A stretch of 64,000 nt of DNA from Gammaproteobacteria bacterium (lineage in GTDB: Bacteria > Pseudomonadota > Gammaproteobacteria > UBA6429 > Thiohalophilaceae). How positions within the stretch are numbered: position 1 is the stretch's first letter; each line of letters opens with the position of its first letter. Location of the stretch: positions 29,520 to 93,519 of the forward strand of contig JAHECZ010000006.1 in NCBI GenBank assembly GCA_024641475.1. The letters run 5' to 3'. The position numbers and the translations under genes were made by a program. Of this stretch, positions 29,364 through 40,133 are shown piece by piece. The notes below the pieces were generated by a model, which was given only the letters and a program-made list of their open reading frames with translations, was not told where the DNA came from and ran no database searches.

Positions 29364-30425
29364 ATGCATATAGGTGTGCCCAGGGAAATCAAACCCATGG
29401 AAGGCCGCGTGGCGCTCATACCGGCGGCCTGTGCGGAATTGATCAGGCATGGGCACATTGTGAGTATGCAGCATGGCGCAGGACAGCTGAGTGGATATTC
29501 GGATGCCGATTATCGCGCCAGCGGCGTTAACATCGCATCTGACGCAAAGTCCCTATTTACTGACGCAGAATTGATTGTCAAAGTGAAGGAACCGCAACCC
29601 GGCGAAATTGAGTTGTTACGTTCGGACCAGCTACTGTTTTCCTTTTTGCATCTCGCGGCAGAGCCGACACTACTCAAGGCCCTGGTTGATATCGGCATCA
29701 CCGCAGTGGCATTTGAGACTGTGCAAGAGGCTGGTCAGCTTCCTCTATTGGCTCCCATGAGTGATATCGCTGGTCAACTGGCCACACAAATTGGGGCAAC
29801 ATTATTGCATCAGCCACAAGGTGGTCGTGGCGTCCTGTTAGGTGGATTGCCAGCAGCAGAGCGCGGTAATGTGGTGATTCTCGGTGGCGGCGTGGCGGGT
29901 GGCAGTGCTGCCGCTGTCGCACAGGCCTTGGGTGCCAACGTTATTGTGTTTGATACGCAACGAACAAAATTGACCGCCATGCGTGCGCTTGGTCCAAATG
30001 TCACCGCCTTACACCCATACACACAAGCGGTGGAAGCGGCGGTCAAACAGGCCGATTTGTTAATCGGTGCAGTACTGATTCCGGGTGCCAGGGCCCCAAA
30101 ATTGGTCTCACAGGAATTGGTGAAACAAATGCTGCCCGGGAGCGTGATAATCGATATTGCGGTCGATCAAGGCGGTTGTATTGAAACTATTCATCCAACG
30201 AATTATTTGGCGCCAACCTATCTGTATGAAGGCGTGGTTCATTTTGGTGTGACTAATATGCCAGGGGCAGTCCCACGGACGGCATCGCAAGCATTGTCGG
30301 CTGCACTGGTTCCCTATATTCTGCGGCTAGCTCAGCCAGGCTGGCAGGACCAGCCGGAATTGAAATCAGGTATCAACGTGGCGGCCGGAAAGATAGTGCA
30401 TCCGGCATTAATTGCGCTCGGCTGA
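29364..30425 (+). CDS. ald: Alanine dehydrogenase
   Basis: The 353-residue enzyme interconverts L-alanine and pyruvate with NAD. IGVPREIKPMEGRVALIP is the N-terminal signature with substrate residues; KVKEPQPGE, FSFLHLAAE and the NAD-binding VVILGGGVAGGSAAAVAQAL follow. It also has NMPGAVPRTAS near the C-terminus. It lies between trxB and ftsK, in place of lrp, which occupies this site in E. coli. A TTGACA at 29314-29319 precedes it but no matching -10 is convincing. Confidence 0.96.
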   Translation: MHIGVPREIKPMEGRVALIPAACAELIRHGHIVSMQHGAGQLSGYSDADYRASGVNIASDAKSLFTDAELIVKVKEPQPGEIELLRSDQLLFSFLHLAAEPTLLKALVDIGITAVAFETVQEAGQLPLLAPMSDIAGQLATQIGATLLHQPQGGRGVLLGGLPAAERGNVVILGGGVAGGSAAAVAQALGANVIVFDTQRTKLTAMRALGPNVTALHPYTQAVEAAVKQADLLIGAVLIPGARAPKLVSQELVKQMLPGSVIIDIAVDQGGCIETIHPTNYLAPTYLYEGVVHFGVTNMPGAVPRTASQALSAALVPYILRLAQPGWQDQPELKSGINVAAGKIVHPALIALG

Positions 30426-30440
30426 TTCGTATTTATCATA

Positions 30441-30446
30441 TATAAT
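30441..30446 (+). promoter_or_regulatory. Consensus -10 box upstream of ftsK
   Basis: A perfect TATAAT at 30441-30446 lies 39 bases before the ftsK start, inside the short ald-ftsK intergenic space. No -35 is recognisable. Confidence 0.35.
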
Positions 30447-30485
30447 CAGCACTTATATAACTTTCTTAAAGAAGTGAATTAGACA

Positions 30486-32837
30486 TTGGCGCAAGCAAAA
30501 CAAACGGTTGTTAAGGCTCCTTTATCCGCTCAGATGCAACGTGGTATCCGGGAAGCGGTGCTATTTGTACTGACCTCTATTGCTGTCTATTTTTTACTGA
30601 CCCTGTTGAGCTATAACCCGGCCGATCCGGGCTGGACCCATAGCAGCACGGGCTCCACCATCCATAACCTGGGTGGCCATCTGGGCGCCTGGCTGGCCGA
30701 CATCGTCCTGTTGGCTTTTGGCTGGATGGCTTATCTTTTTCCGTTGATGTTGGGCTATAGCGGTTGGTTAATATATCGTCAATTTTCCCTTGATCTCAAT
30801 GATCTGCGTGCCTTCGCCATTCGCAGCTGTGGATTTTTAATGACCATCTTCGCTGGCTGCGCACTGGCCAGTCTTTACGATAAGGGTGGGCATATTCTGC
30901 CGCTGGATGCGGGTGGAATTCTCGGCAAAATTGTCAGTGCGTTTATGGCTCAAATCTTTGGAAGATTGGGCGCCACGATTTTGCTGTTAGCCTTTTTTTT
31001 CAGTGGCATCACCTTGTTCACGCATCTGTCCTGGTTCCGGGTCATGGATGTGATTGGTGATTGGTCTCTCAACCTGGCCGAACTAACCAAAGAATACTTC
31101 CAGGCCTGGCGTATCAAATTTCGCCGCGTTGTCTCCGAACCGCCGGTACTGACCGATAAGGTCATGCCGGAAATGCAAACAGCCAAACGCAAAATAGTCC
31201 TGGCAGACGAGACAAATGAAGACGAACCGGTAATACGTACACCGCCACGTATTGAACCCGTCATCAAAGCGCCACAAGTCAGTGCCCGTGAACAAAAAGA
31301 AAAACAGGTGCCGTTATTTGCCGCAGATGAAGATGCCAGTTTGCCTCCGCTAGCGATCCTCGATGCGCCAAATAAATCCACACGGCAGATGTCCAAAGAA
31401 TCGCTTGAGGCGATTTCGCGTCAGGTGGAATTGAAGCTGGCCGATTTTGGCATTGAGGCACGCGTTGTCGAAGTGCATCCCGGCCCGGTCATCACCCGGT
31501 ATGAATTGCAACCGGCTGCTGGCGTCAAGGTCAGTCAAATTACCAATCTCGCGAAAGATTTGGCGCGCGCCTTATCCGCGATCAGTGTACGCATCGTTGA
31601 GGTGATCCCCGGCAAACCGACCGTGGGTTTGGAAATCCCCAATGAAGAACGCGAAGTGGTGCAGCTGATCGATACACTTAAGTCAGCCGAATTCGAACAT
31701 GCCAAATCACCATTAACCTTGGCCTTGGGTAAAGACATCAGTGGTACACCGGTGGTGGCGGATTTAGCCAAGATGCCGCACTTACTGGTTGCCGGTACGA
31801 CCGGCGCAGGTAAATCTGTTGCGCTCAATGCCATGCTGTTGAGTATTTTATATAACGCCAAGCCAACCGATGTGCGCATGATTCTGATCGATCCAAAGAT
31901 GCTGGAACTCTCGATCTATGAAGGTATTCCACATTTGCTTGCACCGGTGGTCACCGATATGAAGCAGGCGGCCAGTGCCTTGCGCTGGTGCGTGGTGGAA
32001 ATGGATCGGCGTTATCAATTGATGTCAGCGCTGAAGGTACGCAATATCGCCGGTTATAACAAAAAGGTTCAGGATGCAATTGATAGCAAACAACCCATCT
32101 TGAATCCCTTATGGCCCGCTGATGCAGCCCAGCCCGCACCTGAGTTGACACCATTACCGTATATCGTGGTGATCGTCGATGAGCTGGCTGATATGATGAT
32201 GCTGGTCGGTAAAAAAGTCGAACAGCTCATTGCGCGTCTGGCACAAAAGGCACGTGCCGCAGGTGTGCACTTGATTTTGGCAACACAACGACCGTCAGTC
32301 GATGTGTTGACCGGGTTGATCAAAGCGAATATTCCAACGCGTGTTGCCTTCCAGGTGTCGTCGCGTATCGATTCACGTACGATTCTGGATCAGCAGGGTG
32401 CCGAGCAATTGCTCGGTCATGGTGATATGTTATATCTGCCACCTGGTGTCGGCGTCCCCATTCGTATCCACGGCGCCTATGTGTCTGATCAGGAAGTACA
32501 ACGTGTGGTGGAATACCTGAAACAACAAGGCAAGCCGCAATACGAGGAAGATATTCTCATCAGTAATCTGGCTGAATCCGGTAGCACCGTCAGTCTGGCC
32601 GGTATTGAACCGACGGAGTATGACAGTGAACAAGACCCGCTGTATGACGAGGCCGTCCGCATTGTCACCGAATCACGCCGCGCCTCGATCTCCGGTATTC
32701 AACGACGCTTGAAAATTGGTTACAACCGCGCGGCACGCATGGTCGAGTCCATGGAAGCCGCTGGTGTTGTGGGCCCGCAGGAAAGCAATGGCAATCGCGA
32801 AGTGTTGGCGCCACCACCGCCGAAGGAAAGATTGTGA
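30486..32837 (+). CDS. ftsK: DNA translocase FtsK
   Basis: The 783-residue protein starts at TTG 30486, with AAGAAG some ten bases upstream. Four transmembrane segments occupy about 20-175, followed by a short linker. The motor has Walker A TTGAGKS and Walker [13 protein letters not shown], and the C-terminal gamma winged-helix ([20 protein letters not shown]) reads KOPS. It anchors at the septum and pumps DNA for chromosome dimer resolution and division. The linker is much shorter than in E. coli FtsK. It overlaps lolA by four bases. Confidence 0.96.
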   Translation: MAQAKQTVVKAPLSAQMQRGIREAVLFVLTSIAVYFLLTLLSYNPADPGWTHSSTGSTIHNLGGHLGAWLADIVLLAFGWMAYLFPLMLGYSGWLIYRQFSLDLNDLRAFAIRSCGFLMTIFAGCALASLYDKGGHILPLDAGGILGKIVSAFMAQIFGRLGATILLLAFFFSGITLFTHLSWFRVMDVIGDWSLNLAELTKEYFQAWRIKFRRVVSEPPVLTDKVMPEMQTAKRKIVLADETNEDEPVIRTPPRIEPVIKAPQVSAREQKEKQVPLFAADEDASLPPLAILDAPNKSTRQMSKESLEAISRQVELKLADFGIEARVVEVHPGPVITRYELQPAAGVKVSQITNLAKDLARALSAISVRIVEVIPGKPTVGLEIPNEEREVVQLIDTLKSAEFEHAKSPLTLALGKDISGTPVVADLAKMPHLLVAGTTGAGKSVALNAMLLSILYNAKPTDVRMILIDPKMLELSIYEGIPHLLAPVVTDMKQAASALRWCVVEMDRRYQLMSALKVRNIAGYNKKVQDAIDSKQPILNPLWPADAAQPAPELTPLPYIVVIVDELADMMMLVGKKVEQLIARLAQKARAAGVHLILATQRPSVDVLTGLIKANIPTRVAFQVSSRIDSRTILDQQGAEQLLGHGDMLYLPPGVGVPIRIHGAYVSDQEVQRVVEYLKQQGKPQYEEDILISNLAESGSTVSLAGIEPTEYDSEQDPLYDEAVRIVTESRRASISGIQRRLKIGYNRAARMVESMEAAGVVGPQESNGNREVLAPPPPKERL

Positions 32838-33454
32838 AAACTGTTTTATCAGGATTAGTAATTGGTGTCTCACTGGCCAGTACCGTTCACGCCAGTGATT
32901 TACAGAGTTACCTCGGCAAGGTGAAATCCTTACGTGCTGATTTTGCCCAAACTGCCCAGGGCGATGCGAATGCAAAACGGCAAACCAGCTATGGCACACT
33001 GAGTGTGCAAAGCCCCAATAAATTCCATCTCGAGTACAACAAGCCTTACAAGCAGATCTATGTTGCCGATGGGCAACGTCTATGGAGTTACGATGCCGAT
33101 CTGGAACAGGTCACCGTCAAATTACAGCAAGGGTTGTTAGCGAATTCACCTGCCACGGTGTTGAGCAACCCGGCCGATCTGGATAAAGCCTATAAGGTAG
33201 AAGCGCTGGGAATGAGTAATTCAACCGATTGGTTTGTATTAACACCCAAAGGTAACGACAGTGGTTTCGAATCGGTGAAACTGGGGTTTAACAAACAAAA
33301 ACTAACTGTATTTGAGATGCGTGATTCATTTGGGCAGACCACCCGACTGACCTTTACCACCATGCAGTATAATTCAACAATCAATACCAATTCTTTTCGT
33401 TTCACACCACCTGCGGGAGTGGATGTCATCGACGACACGCAGACCAATCCCTGA
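32834..33454 (+). CDS. lolA: Outer-membrane lipoprotein carrier protein LolA
   Basis: GTG 32834 overlaps the ftsK stop (GTGA), giving translational coupling. The N-terminal signal peptide ([21 protein letters not shown]) leads a 206-residue precursor that carries lipoproteins across the periplasm from LolCDE to Lol[35 protein letters not shown] and LTFTTMQYN are family stretches. ftsK-lolA-rarA is the conserved order. Confidence 0.95.
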   Translation: MKTVLSGLVIGVSLASTVHASDLQSYLGKVKSLRADFAQTAQGDANAKRQTSYGTLSVQSPNKFHLEYNKPYKQIYVADGQRLWSYDADLEQVTVKLQQGLLANSPATVLSNPADLDKAYKVEALGMSNSTDWFVLTPKGNDSGFESVKLGFNKQKLTVFEMRDSFGQTTRLTFTTMQYNSTINTNSFRFTPPAGVDVIDDTQTNP

Positions 33455-33458
33455 AAGT

Positions 33459-34790
33459 ATGATGGCGGATTTGTTCACAACAATAACGACTGACAACTAT
33501 CGTCCCCTGGCGGATCGTCTCCGTCCGCGAAATATTTGCGAGGTAGCAGGGCAGCGCCATTTGCTTGCGCAAGGCAAACCTTTGTATCAAGCGATCATAA
33601 CCGGGAAATTACATTCCATGATCTTGTGGGGGCCGCCCGGCACCGGCAAAACCACGCTGGCACGAATCATCGCAACTCAATGCAATGCGGAATTCCTGAG
33701 TATTTCAGCTGTGCTGTCAGGTGTGAAAGAAATTCGCGCAGCAATTGAACAGGCTCAATTATTCAAGCAACGTGAGCAACGCCGCAGCGTCTTGTTCGTT
33801 GACGAAGTCCATCGATTTAATAAATCGCAGCAGGATGCATTTTTACCCCATGTGGAAGATGGCACCGTGACCTTCATTGGCGCCACCACGGAAAATCCAT
33901 CCTTCGAATTAAATAATGCCTTGTTGTCACGCGCTCGTGTCTATGTACTCAAACCGCTGGAATGCAGTGATATTCGGGCCGTCATTGACCGTGCCTTGGC
34001 CGATACCCAGTATGGGCTGGGTGCTGCCAATATCACCATGGCAGACGAATTGCGCGATCAGTTAGCTCAAAGTGCAGATGGTGATGCACGCCGGGCTTTG
34101 AATCTACTCGAGATCGCCTCTGACCTGGCAGACGAACAGCAGACAATCGATACACAGGTACTCAAAGATGTCATGGCCCAATCGGCACGACGTTTCGACA
34201 AGCAGGGTGAGTATTTTTATGATCAAATTTCCGCCTTGCATAAGAGCGTGCGCGGTTCGGCACCCGACGCGGCGCTGTACTGGTTAGTGAGGATGCTCGA
34301 TGGCGGCTGTGATCCCATTTATTTGGCAAGGCGTATCGTGCGCATGGCCACTGAGGACATTGGTAACGCCGATCTCAATGCACTCAATGTAGCCATGAAT
34401 GCCTGGGATGTGCAGGAGCGCCTCGGATCACCCGAAGGGGAGCTGGCATTGGCGCAAGCGGTTATTTATCTCGCCTGCGTGCCTAAAAGCAATGCGGTGT
34501 ATAACGCTTATAATGCCATGCGCACCGATATTGAGCAGTATGGCTCACTCGAAGTGCCAATCCACTTACGTAATGCGCCGACAACACTCATGAAAAACCT
34601 GGGGTATGGCAAACAATATCGTTATGCCCACGATGAGCCACATGCCTATGCAGCAGGTGAGCAATATTTGCCTGACGGCATGCCGAAAAAATCGTATTAT
34701 CAACCTACGGATTATGGGCTGGAAAGAAAGATCAAAGAGCGACTGGCATTTTTGCGACAACTAGATAAAGAAGTGAAAGACGAATCGTGA
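33459..34790 (+). CDS. rarA: Replication-associated recombination protein A (MgsA/RarA)
   Basis: The AAA+ ATPase of the clamp-loader superfamily is about 443 residues with the start at ATG 33459, four bases after lolA; ATG 33462 directly after is an alternative. Walker A GPPGTGKT, Walker [21 protein letters not shown] and [18 protein letters not shown] are unmistakable. RarA acts at stalled replication forks. It overlaps crcB by four bases. Confidence 0.97.
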   Translation: MMADLFTTITTDNYRPLADRLRPRNICEVAGQRHLLAQGKPLYQAIITGKLHSMILWGPPGTGKTTLARIIATQCNAEFLSISAVLSGVKEIRAAIEQAQLFKQREQRRSVLFVDEVHRFNKSQQDAFLPHVEDGTVTFIGATTENPSFELNNALLSRARVYVLKPLECSDIRAVIDRALADTQYGLGAANITMADELRDQLAQSADGDARRALNLLEIASDLADEQQTIDTQVLKDVMAQSARRFDKQGEYFYDQISALHKSVRGSAPDAALYWLVRMLDGGCDPIYLARRIVRMATEDIGNADLNALNVAMNAWDVQERLGSPEGELALAQAVIYLACVPKSNAVYNAYNAMRTDIEQYGSLEVPIHLRNAPTTLMKNLGYGKQYRYAHDEPHAYAAGEQYLPDGMPKKSYYQPTDYGLERKIKERLAFLRQLDKEVKDES

Positions 34791-35173
34791 CAGTATCGTT
34801 AACACAATTGGCCCTGGTCGCTGGCGGTGGTGCGGTTGGTTCTGTGCTCCGTTTTATAACCTCATCATCGGTCCAACGATTCACAAATACAGATTTTCCA
34901 TTTGGCACACTGAGTGTCAACGTCATCGGTTCATTTGTCATGGGTTTATTGTACATCTTCCTGGTCGAACGCAGCAGCATGAGCATGGAATGGCGCGCCT
35001 TGTTGCTCATCGGATTACTCGGTGGTTTTACCACCTTTTCTTCATTTTCCATCGAGACAATGAATTTATTGGAACAAGCCTTGTTTGGAAAAATGGTGAT
35101 CAATATCGTGGCCAGTGTCGTAACTTGCCTGTTGGCCACCTGGCTGGGAATGAAAATCGGGAGATGGATATGA
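34787..35173 (+). CDS. crcB: Fluoride exporter CrcB (Fluc)
   Basis: The 128-residue four-helix membrane protein has GGGAVGSVLRF, FPFGTLSVNVIGSFVMG and LLGGFTTFSSFSIE, the Fluc dimer signatures with the fluoride-path Phe/Thr region. GTG 34787 overlaps the rarA stop, so it is coupled. No fluoride riboswitch can be placed before it, since the gene begins inside rarA; expression follows the operon. It overlaps the DUF190 gene by four bases. Confidence 0.95.
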   Translation: MTVSLTQLALVAGGGAVGSVLRFITSSSVQRFTNTDFPFGTLSVNVIGSFVMGLLYIFLVERSSMSMEWRALLLIGLLGGFTTFSSFSIETMNLLEQALFGKMVINIVASVVTCLLATWLGMKIGRWI

Positions 35174-35475
35174 ATCAATCAACGGTTACCATGGTGCGCA
35201 TTTACCTCACCGAAGGCGAGCAACAGCTTTCGACCTTGTTGAAACGCTTGCGGGATTGGGAAAAATTACGGGGAGTCACGGTGTTTCGCGGCATATCCGG
35301 CTTTGGTGAGCACGGCGTTATTCATGGCGCCAAATTTGTCGATCTCTCCCTGAACCTGCCAATCGTGGTAGAATTTTTTGATGATCCTGAAAAGATCGCC
35401 AGTATCTGTGAACACCTGGGTTCGATCGTTAAACCGGGCCACATGGTGCAGTGGACTGCCACCTGCAATGAATAA
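35170..35475 (+). CDS. DUF190 family protein
   Basis: The frame is open from 34990, but ATG 35170 is chosen: it overlaps the crcB stop (ATGA) and GGGAG lies six bases upstream. The 101-residue protein (MNQSTVTMVRIYLTEGE...) has a ferredoxin-like PII-like fold with GVTVFRGISGFGEHG and VVEFFDDPEKI. DUF190 proteins are PII-like and often adjoin crcB, so it may regulate or sense fluoride export; this is inferred from context. Confidence 0.88.
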   Translation: MNQSTVTMVRIYLTEGEQQLSTLLKRLRDWEKLRGVTVFRGISGFGEHGVIHGAKFVDLSLNLPIVVEFFDDPEKIASICEHLGSIVKPGHMVQWTATCNE

Positions 35476-35496
35476 TCAGAAAATGAAAAGTTGTAA

Positions 35497-36774
<1,278 letters not shown>

Positions 36775-36781
36775 TGATGGA

Positions 36782-36970
36782 TTAATGCTTTACCATTAAT
36801 ATCAAAAATATAATAAAACCCACGACAGCCGCTAACGGTATGATGTATCCCAGCCAATCCTGACGGGTGCCCTTGGGGGCATTTTGTAGTGCGTGGCGCA
36901 TACGCGGAAAAATAAATACCAGCATGCCGATCAATAAAATCGCCGATAAAATTTTTAGCCCTGTGTCCAT
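36782..36970 (-). CDS. Small two-helix membrane protein, 62 aa
   Basis: ATG 36970 with GGAG six bases upstream is preferred over the extension to 36997, which runs into a terminator. Two hydrophobic segments (LKILSAILLIGMLVFIF and YIIPLAAVVGFIIFLILMV) flank a basic, Pro/Lys-containing loop (RMRHALQNAPKGTRQDW). It should be an inner-membrane hairpin. Function is unknown. It is convergent with serS (8 bases) and lies after the YccA-like gene terminator. Confidence 0.8.
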   Translation of the reverse strand: MDTGLKILSAILLIGMLVFIFPRMRHALQNAPKGTRQDWLGYIIPLAAVVGFIIFLILMVKH

Positions 36971-36980
36971 CAATTCTCCA

Positions 36981-37007
36981 TAAAAGAAGCCCCGCAATAG
37001 CGGGGCT
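36981..37007 (-). terminator. Intrinsic terminator of the YccA-like gene
   Basis: AGCCCCGC at 36988-36995 pairs with GCGGGGCT at 37000-37007 with an AATA loop; on the minus strand it is followed by T-rich TCTTTTA (36987-36981). It ends the transcript of the gene at 37031-37702. Confidence 0.88.
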
Positions 37008-37030
37008 CGATTTAGCTTGTTATACCGGAT

Positions 37031-37702
37031 TTAGTCATCCCGGCCAAAAACACCAAGGATTTGTAATAGCGACGTAAAAATATTAAGTATCGATAGATAC
37101 AAACTGGCCGTCGCCATGATGTAGTTGGCATTTGGATCATGAATCAATTGTGAAGTTTCAAACAGGATGAAGCCTGCCATCAGCATAATGACTGCAGCGG
37201 AAATAGCCAGTTGCAGTGCCGGGATCAGGAAAAAGATATTGCCCAGCGAGGCCAAGACCACCACCAGCAAACCTACCATTAAAAACCCCGCCATAAAGCT
37301 GAAGTTTTTACGGGTAGTCAGTGCGTAACCGGATAGTCCCAGAAAGATCACGCCGGTACCACCCAGGGATGTCATTACCAATTGACCACCGTGGCTCATT
37401 GCAAGATAGTGATTTAACATCGGGCCAAGTCCCAGGCCCAGTAAGCCAGTGATGGCAAAAACAACACCAATGCCAGCTGCCGATTGCGCCGTTCTTGGTA
37501 ACACAAACCACAACAGGCCCATCGCGCCAAAGCTAGAAATGAGACTTACCATCGGTGAAATATGAATTACGGTACCAACGAAGGCCATCAGCGCACTGAA
37601 CAACAGCGTCATTGAAAGCAGGCTGTAGGTATTGCGAATAACTTTGTTGGTTTCCAGTACTGACTCGCGACCGCGAGAAATCACTGTCTGATTGTCGTAC
37701 AT
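37031..37702 (-). CDS. Bax inhibitor-1/YccA family membrane protein
   Basis: The 223-residue protein has seven hydrophobic segments and the family pattern: VIRNTYSLLSMTLLFSALMA at the N-terminus, GVIFLGLSGYALTTRKNFSF in the middle, and FETSQLIHDPNANYIMATASLYLSILNIFTSLL with the conserved pore-region Asp. E. coli YccA modulates FtsH. The upstream space (to the tRNA region) is about 290 bases and contains several short hairpins. It is monocistronic with its own terminator. Confidence 0.94.
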   Translation of the reverse strand: MYDNQTVISRGRESVLETNKVIRNTYSLLSMTLLFSALMAFVGTVIHISPMVSLISSFGAMGLLWFVLPRTAQSAAGIGVVFAITGLLGLGLGPMLNHYLAMSHGGQLVMTSLGGTGVIFLGLSGYALTTRKNFSFMAGFLMVGLLVVVLASLGNIFFLIPALQLAISAAVIMLMAGFILFETSQLIHDPNANYIMATASLYLSILNIFTSLLQILGVFGRDD

Positions 37703-37857
37703 TTCATCACCTCAAATGGTTAAACTGACACTAGGATACCCCAATAGGGCGCAATATCAAACCCTGATATAGGGTGCATTAGCACCTGATGCAAGTGGAT
37801 TCTTGCACACTTTTCGGGTATTCTGCCCGACCCTTCAGTTACCAAAATGTTTCATCC
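37703..37857. other. Intergenic space with small hairpins
   Basis: Short dyads occur at ACCCT-GATAT-AGGGT (near 37759), TGCAAG/CTTGCA (near 37790-37808) and TCGGG/CCCGA (near 37814-37830). A TATTCT followed by GC-rich GCCCGACCC at 37819-37833 resembles a stable-RNA promoter -10 with discriminator and lies just ahead of the truncated tRNA piece; no -35 at normal distance. Confidence 0.35.
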
Positions 37858-37871
37858 GGAGAGGTGGCAGA
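37858..37871 (+). pseudogene. 5' fragment of a tRNA-Ser duplicate
   Basis: GGAGAGGTGGCAGA is identical to the first 14 bases of the complete tRNA-Ser at 37996, then the sequence diverges. A terminator-like hairpin AAAAACCA-GGA-TGGTTTTT at 37922-37940 follows, similar to the one after the intact tRNA. It looks like the remains of a duplicated tRNA gene. Confidence 0.7.
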
Positions 37872-37995
37872 CAAATTTGCCAGGAGCAAATTTGAACCGC
37901 CAAAAGGCGGGCCCGAAGGGCAAAAACCAGGATGGTTTTTGTAGCGGTTTCCAGCGTGTTAATGTGTTGGGATTACCAGCAAACTAACAGATTTT

Positions 37996-38086
37996 GGAGA
38001 GGTGGCAGAGCGGTTTAACGCGGCGGTCTTGAAAACCGTTGGGGGTTTATAGCCTCCCGGGGGTTCGAATCCCTCCCTCTCCGCCA
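37996..38086 (+). tRNA. tRNA-Ser(UGA)
   Basis: The 91-base gene has acceptor GGAGAGG pairing with CCTCTCC at 38076-38082, discriminator G and encoded CCA (38084-38086), a T-arm GGGGGTTCGAATCCCTC, a long variable arm as expected for class II tRNA, and an anticodon loop CTTGAAA with anticodon TGA. It lies between the YccA-like gene and pgi. Confidence 0.97.
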
Positions 38087-38091
38087 AACAT

Positions 38092-38117
38092 AAAAACCAG
38101 CAGTGCTGGTTTTTTTT
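38092..38117 (+). terminator. Intrinsic terminator of tRNA-Ser
   Basis: AAAAACCAGC (38092-38101) pairs with GCTGGTTTTT (38105-38114) over a 3-base loop, followed by more T to 38117. It begins six bases after the tRNA CCA. Confidence 0.92.
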
Positions 38118-38165
38118 GGCGCTTCAGTCGGTGACCGTCCAGCCCTCGCCCGAGGCGCGGGCGTT

Positions 38166-38227
38166 CGCAAGGAGCAAAACCAAACTGTTGGTTTTGCTAA
38201 TTTCCTTGCTCACCCCTCTCCGCCAAA
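38166..38227 (+). pseudogene. 3' fragment of a tRNA-Ser duplicate with long hairpin
   Basis: CCCTCTCCGCCAAA at 38214-38227 is identical to the 3' end of the intact tRNA-Ser (38075-38088), CCA included. Just ahead, AGCAAAACCAA (38173-38183) pairs with TTGGTTTTGCT (38188-38198), extended by GCAAGG/CCTTGC outside. The word AGGAGCAAA at 38170-38178 also occurs next to the 5' fragment (37882-37890). It ends three bases from the pgi stop. Confidence 0.7.
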
Positions 38228-38230
38228 TTT

Positions 38231-39901
38231 CTATTTTGGTCTGTTGCGCTTGTAATGATTAATCAGGTTGTTGGTTGAGGAATCATGACTGGTAACAGGC
38301 CGATCGTCCTGCAACTCATCGATGATTTCTTTAGCCAGTTTCTTGCCCAGTTCAACACCCCATTGGTCAAAGGAATTGATATTCCAAATGATTCCCTGCA
38401 CAAAGATCTTATGTTCATACATCGCAACAAGTGAGCCTAGCGTCTTGGGATCGAGTGTCTGGAATAACAAAGTATTTGTTGGTCGATTGCCGGGGAAGAT
38501 TCGATAGGGAAGTAACTGCATGATTTGTTCGTGCGACAATCCCTGTTGTTGCATTTCATGAATGGCTTCGTCATGCGTACGACCTTTCATCAAGGCTTCT
38601 GTCTGGGCGAAAACATTGGCCATCAATGGGCGATGATGACAGGCAATACAATGAAGGTCGGTTATCGGTGCCAGAAAATCCGCAGGAACAATATGCGTAC
38701 CCTGGTGGAACAATTGATAGAAAGCATGCTGACCTTTTATACCAATTTCACCAAAGATAACCGGGCCAGTTGCGTAGTCCACTTGCTGGCCGTTGCGATC
38801 AACATATTTGCCGTTACTTTCCATATCCGCCTGCTGGAGATAGGCCGGAAAACTCTTCATGTGTTCGTCATAAGGCAAAATGGCCTGTGTCGTTGCACCG
38901 AAGAAATTAATATACCAAATTCCTAATAATGCCATTATTACAGGTATATTCTGCTCTAGTGGAGCAGTACGAAAATGAAGATCAACTTCATGCGCACCAC
39001 GCAACATGGCGCGAAAATTATCCATTCCTGCCGCTATCGCGATAGGTAATCCGATCGTGGACCACAACGAATAGCGGCCGCCAACCCAATCCCACATGTC
39101 AAGTATATTGTCTGGATGAATACCAAATTCAATTGCCGCTTTTTTGTTGGATGAGACCGCAAGAAAGTGTTTGGCTAATAAGACCGGATCCTCGATATTC
39201 TCCAGCACCCAATCTCGCGCTGTCTGTGCGTTGGTTAATGTTTCAAGTGTTGTAAACGTTTTTGAAGAAACAATAAATAACGTTGTTTCCGGATTTAATT
39301 TCTGCAAGGTATCGTTGATATGGTTTTCATCAAGATTCGACACGAAATGAACACCGAGATGCGTTTGCGAATAAGGGCGTAATGCCTCGGTTGCCATTTT
39401 AGGTCCCAAATCGGAACCACCGATCCCGATATTCACGACATCAGTTATAGGTTTGCCACTGGCACCTAACCAGCGAGATTGACGAATCGAATCACTAATT
39501 TCTTCCATGCGAGCCAGTTGCTGGCGTATCAGATGTAAAATATTCTCGCCATCCAGCAACAATACAGTATCGGTCTGATTTCGCAATGCCGTATGCAGAA
39601 CTGCGCGATCCTCGGTATGGTTGATTTTCTCCCCGGCAAAAAGGCGGGCGATCCATTGCGATACGTTTCTTTCCCGCGCCAAATTGTGCAGTAATACAAC
39701 GGTGTCGCTGTTGATGATATTTTTAGAAAAATCCAACAAAATATCATTGAACTTCAGGTGAAAACGATCAAAACGATTCGCGTCTTCACTGAATAGTTGT
39801 CGCATAGTTTGCAGCGACATTTTCTTTTGATGCTGTTGCAGCGCCAGCCAGGCTGGACTATGACTGGTGTAGGTTGCTGGTATTGCTGATTTAGTCTGCA
39901 T
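38231..39901 (-). CDS. pgi: Glucose-6-phosphate isomerase
   Basis: The 556-residue enzyme interconverts glucose-6-phosphate and fructose-6-phosphate. NIGIGGSDLGPKMATEAL binds phosphate, FIVSSKTFTTLETLTNA and GGRYSLWSTIGLPIAI are the family signatures, and GIIWNINSFDQWGVELGK closes the active site. It starts at ATG 39901. It adjoins the glycogen genes and connects glucan phosphorolysis to glycolysis. Confidence 0.98.
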   Translation of the reverse strand: MQTKSAIPATYTSHSPAWLALQQHQKKMSLQTMRQLFSEDANRFDRFHLKFNDILLDFSKNIINSDTVVLLHNLARERNVSQWIARLFAGEKINHTEDRAVLHTALRNQTDTVLLLDGENILHLIRQQLARMEEISDSIRQSRWLGASGKPITDVVNIGIGGSDLGPKMATEALRPYSQTHLGVHFVSNLDENHINDTLQKLNPETTLFIVSSKTFTTLETLTNAQTARDWVLENIEDPVLLAKHFLAVSSNKKAAIEFGIHPDNILDMWDWVGGRYSLWSTIGLPIAIAAGMDNFRAMLRGAHEVDLHFRTAPLEQNIPVIMALLGIWYINFFGATTQAILPYDEHMKSFPAYLQQADMESNGKYVDRNGQQVDYATGPVIFGEIGIKGQHAFYQLFHQGTHIVPADFLAPITDLHCIACHHRPLMANVFAQTEALMKGRTHDEAIHEMQQQGLSHEQIMQLLPYRIFPGNRPTNTLLFQTLDPKTLGSLVAMYEHKIFVQGIIWNINSFDQWGVELGKKLAKEIIDELQDDRPVTSHDSSTNNLINHYKRNRPK

Positions 39902-40133
39902 TTTTCCCTGTCTTGTTTTTAGAAAGGATAATTACGCTTAGCAACATGTGTTCCAGGTGCTTTACCGGCGTGCAACGCTATTTTATGACTATAATGCACC
40001 CTTGAAGTGCAGTCAGAACAGTTACCGCACTAACTTTGGCGTAAATACCGATCCGCCAATACTGCCGCTTCCGCTATGGTAACTCCAGGCTGCAGACATG
40101 ATACTATAACCATATGAAGAGTATTGATGATAA

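Noticed and set aside
37858..37940. A second functional tRNA-Ser
   Set aside because: Only the first 14 bases match; no anticodon, T-arm or acceptor partner follows.
38075..38227. Prophage or island att sites at tRNA-Ser
   Set aside because: The repeated 3' end is only 14 bases and the enclosed segment of about 140 bases holds no integrase or cargo.
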